NCBI GenBank assembly: GCA_025210795.1
Contig: JAOAQZ010000015.1
Span: 29,837-93,836 of the forward strand
Length of the DNA: 64,000 nucleotides
Reading direction: 5' to 3'
Source of the DNA: Cohaesibacter sp.
GTDB lineage: Bacteria; Pseudomonadota; Alphaproteobacteria; Rhizobiales; Cohaesibacteraceae
Below are positions 62,428-64,000 of this stretch, one piece after another. A program made the translations under genes and the position numbers. The notes beneath the pieces were generated by a model, which was given only the letters and a program-made list of their open reading frames with translations, had not been told where the DNA came from and ran no database searches. Each line of letters opens with the position of its first letter. Positions within the stretch are counted from its first letter, which is position 1.

Positions 62428-63179
62428 GATTGCATCCTCTTGGTAATCATGAAGTACAACACGTAGGGCACTTTTTGCAGTAACTTCAACAGCATTGATA
62501 GTTGCCAAGGAAAACTGATCTCAAATGAAGTCTTGGAAAGTCCCTTAAAAATTGCACGAGCGGCTTCCTCGGATGTTAGGAGAAAAGGCATGGAAAAGGT
62601 GTTTTTGTCCGTCATCGGTGTTTTTACAAATCCCGGATTGATGAGACTGAGTTGCAAACCAAGCTCTTCGTAATCAGGTTTTATTGTCTCGCACAGATTG
62701 ATAAGGGCCGCCTTTGTCGGTCCATAAAGAGCTGCATTTGGCAATCCGCAATATCCGGACAGAGAAGCAACAATGGCCAAATGCCCGAACCCGCGCCGTG
62801 AAAACTCGGGCGTTATTGCCTCAATCAATCCAATAGTTCCTAAATAGTTGGTTTCCATATGGTGACGAGCATCATTTCTGGTGAGCACAGTCAAACCACC
62901 CGGCAGATATGTTGCGGCACAATAAATCACCAAATCTGGTATGGCATTTGATTGCCTGAATTGCTCGATGGCGTGCTGAAAACAATTCTCATCATTGACA
63001 TCCAAGATCAGTCTTGAAATGGAGCTGTGATGGGATGACAAATCAGCCAGGACTTCAGAGTTTCGAGAAGATCCCGTAATGCTCCATCCGGCCTTTGAAT
63101 AGGCTTTTGCAAGCGCCAATCCAATACCGGAACTCGCGCCGATGATCCAAACATGCTTTTTAGATTTTTCCATAACCAC
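62424..63179 (-). CDS. Short-chain dehydrogenase/reductase
   Basis: 251 aa. N-terminal GASSGIGLALAKAYSKAGW nucleotide loop, catalytic Ser in VASLSGYCG and Tyr/Lys in LYGPTKAAL, then INPGFVKTPMT. The start may be the second Met (63173). First gene of a two-gene operon with the SnoaL-like gene; the pair belongs to the gene set around ChrR-type sigma loci. Substrate unknown. Confidence 0.92.
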   Translation of the reverse strand: MVMEKSKKHVWIIGASSGIGLALAKAYSKAGWSITGSSRNSEVLADLSSHHSSISRLILDVNDENCFQHAIEQFRQSNAIPDLVIYCAATYLPGGLTVLTRNDARHHMETNYLGTIGLIEAITPEFSRRGFGHLAIVASLSGYCGLPNAALYGPTKAALINLCETIKPDYEELGLQLSLINPGFVKTPMTDKNTFSMPFLLTSEEAARAIFKGLSKTSFEISFPWQLSMLLKLLQKVPYVLYFMITKRMQS

Positions 63180-63877
63180 CTCATTGCTTCTTTTACGGCA
63201 ACCAACAGCATTTGGATTTCAGATCAGTTTCACAAAGCTAGGAAGTTATGGAGTAGAAATTTGGAACTTTGGGCTAAAGCTGAAAACTAAGATGGCTTCT
63301 CTTGATCATTTCTTTGATCAAGTTGATATCCCACGATATTACTCTGTGATGCACTGTTGGTTTTCTGCTTATAGAGGTTCAGCATTTGATGCAGTGCACA
63401 TTTCAATAAGATTTCAATGGCAACTTTGGGCCGTTTTTGCCGCTTAGCACCTGCTGTGGTCACACCGGGTCATTGTTTACTCTTTGCTTGTCCCATGGGA
63501 CTGAAATCGCGGCGCTGCAACAAACTGGTGCTCTGTCCGCATTCCTGACATTGCTAAAAGCTGGCTTACAAAGCAATGCAATTCGCTGAAAATGAGGTTT
63601 ATCTGCTCCATGTGTGTGACCAGAAACAAAGGAGCAGAACTGTGAAAAATCAATCGCACAAGCAGCTATGAAAGTAATTCATCAAAGCGCATTAAAAGCC
63701 ATTTAAAATAAACGTTAAAACAATACAAAACAGCCCATCAAGAGCGGGCTATTTAACGAGTTGATTTGTCCAAAAAATTTCGCCCAATCGTCCAAAAAAT
63801 CACGCCGCGCCATAGTATGTTTGCTGAAAGTTTGTTCAGCTCAATTAAGTGATTTTATTTTTTTATTTTGGAAAATT
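63180..63877. other. 700-nt region with no supported gene
   Basis: Small open frames on both strands lack family features. GTCCAAAAAAT occurs twice, 22 nt apart (63768-63778, 63790-63800). A short AGCCC/GGGCT hairpin lies at 63732-63750. The promoter of the SDR operon must be near 63200; no TGATCC-N18 site fits it. Confidence 0.4.
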
Positions 63878-63954
63878 TGGTAGCGGAGGAGGGACTTGAA
63901 CCCCCGACACGCGGATTATGATTCCGCTGCTCTAACCAACTGAGCTACTCCGCC
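63878..63954 (-). tRNA. tRNA-Met (CAU), elongator type
   Basis: 77 nt on the minus strand: acceptor GGCGGAG (63954-63948) pairs with CTCCGCT, the CCA end is encoded (63880-63878), the anticodon loop is AUCAUAA with CAU, and the T-arm is GGGGGTTCAAGTCCC. The body matches the alphaproteobacterial elongator methionine tRNA rather than the initiator (first pair G-C). No neighbour effects seen. Confidence 0.95.
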
Positions 63955-64000
63955 ACACTGCTATGCTTGCGCTCTTTTGTGAGGCTGATGAGGCTTATAG

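Noticed and set aside
63477..63659. 60-codon minus-strand open frame near the right end
   Set aside because: No recognisable motif or ribosome site; might be a transposase remnant but cannot be supported.
1..64000. CRISPR array
   Set aside because: No series of regularly spaced 24-40-nt repeats was seen; the repeats found are single short duplications.

Overview
The window looks like chromosome of an alphaproteobacterium of the Rhizobiales/Hyphomicrobiales type. The evidence is a complete-looking aerobic (CobG/CobN-type) cobalamin gene set, Tat-dependent substrate-binding proteins, an ECF sigma/ChrR pair with TGATCC-type promoters, and an elongator tRNA-Met typical of that group. All calls come from reading the sequence; no database search was run, so family names rest on recognised motifs, lengths and gene context.

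Region 1 (1-19.5 kb) is the corrin pathway. A long minus-strand array runs DUF1636-cobW-cobN-cobG-cobH-cobI-cobJ, then cobL-cobE-cobM-cobB-cobA-cobF (cobF is cut by the window edge), with cobK inserted on the opposite strand. A cobalamin riboswitch (13880-14067) precedes DUF1636-cobW, and a hairpin covers the ribosome binding site of the first gene. Divergently, cobO-cobQ run on the plus strand, followed by bluB-cobC-cobD (minus) and cobP (plus). cobS, cobT, cobV and the DMB phosphoribosyltransferase are not in the window.

Region 2 (19.5-30.5 kb) holds envelope and redox genes: a DsbA-like/DsbB pair, two L,D-transpeptidases, a ferric-reductase-like flavocytochrome with a small secreted protein, an OmpR/histidine-kinase pair with matching direct repeats in front of the reductase, a thiamine-pyrophosphate enzyme, a frameshifted YdcF-type gene and an XdhC-type protein. 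Region 3 (30.7-36 kb) is a five-gene HAAT-type (branched-chain amino acid/amide) ABC importer.

Region 4 (36.4-39.6 kb) is the most interesting locus. A second cobalamin riboswitch precedes two tiny overlapping ORFs (38 and 44 codons), which lead without a gap into a Zn/Mn-family (ABC-3 permease, cluster A-I binding protein) metal importer. The arrangement suggests a B12-repressed cobalt importer with small accessory ORFs.

Region 5 (39.7-45.4 kb) has a photolyase and a decayed copper-handling island: DUF411, Met/Cys- and His-rich small proteins, a chimeric multicopper oxidase, a truncated L,D-transpeptidase, an intact cytochrome c, and a second multicopper oxidase broken by a stop, a frameshift and a deletion. 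Region 6 (45.2-55.4 kb) is accessory DNA bounded by two same-orientation serine-resolvase copies, both defective. It carries a PASTA-repeat envelope protein with a Sel1/peptidoglycan-binding partner, a dead IS3-type element, an integrase relic, an HxlR regulator and SnoaL-like proteins.

Region 7 (55.7-63.2 kb) is a singlet-oxygen/photooxidative-type stress cluster: fasciclin protein, ChrR-like anti-sigma, ECF sigma, and the flavin amine oxidase-DUF1365-cyclopropane synthase operon, plus an SDR/SnoaL operon. Two exact TGATCC-N18 promoters lie back to back between the sigma gene and its target operon. The window ends with gene relics and tRNA-Met.
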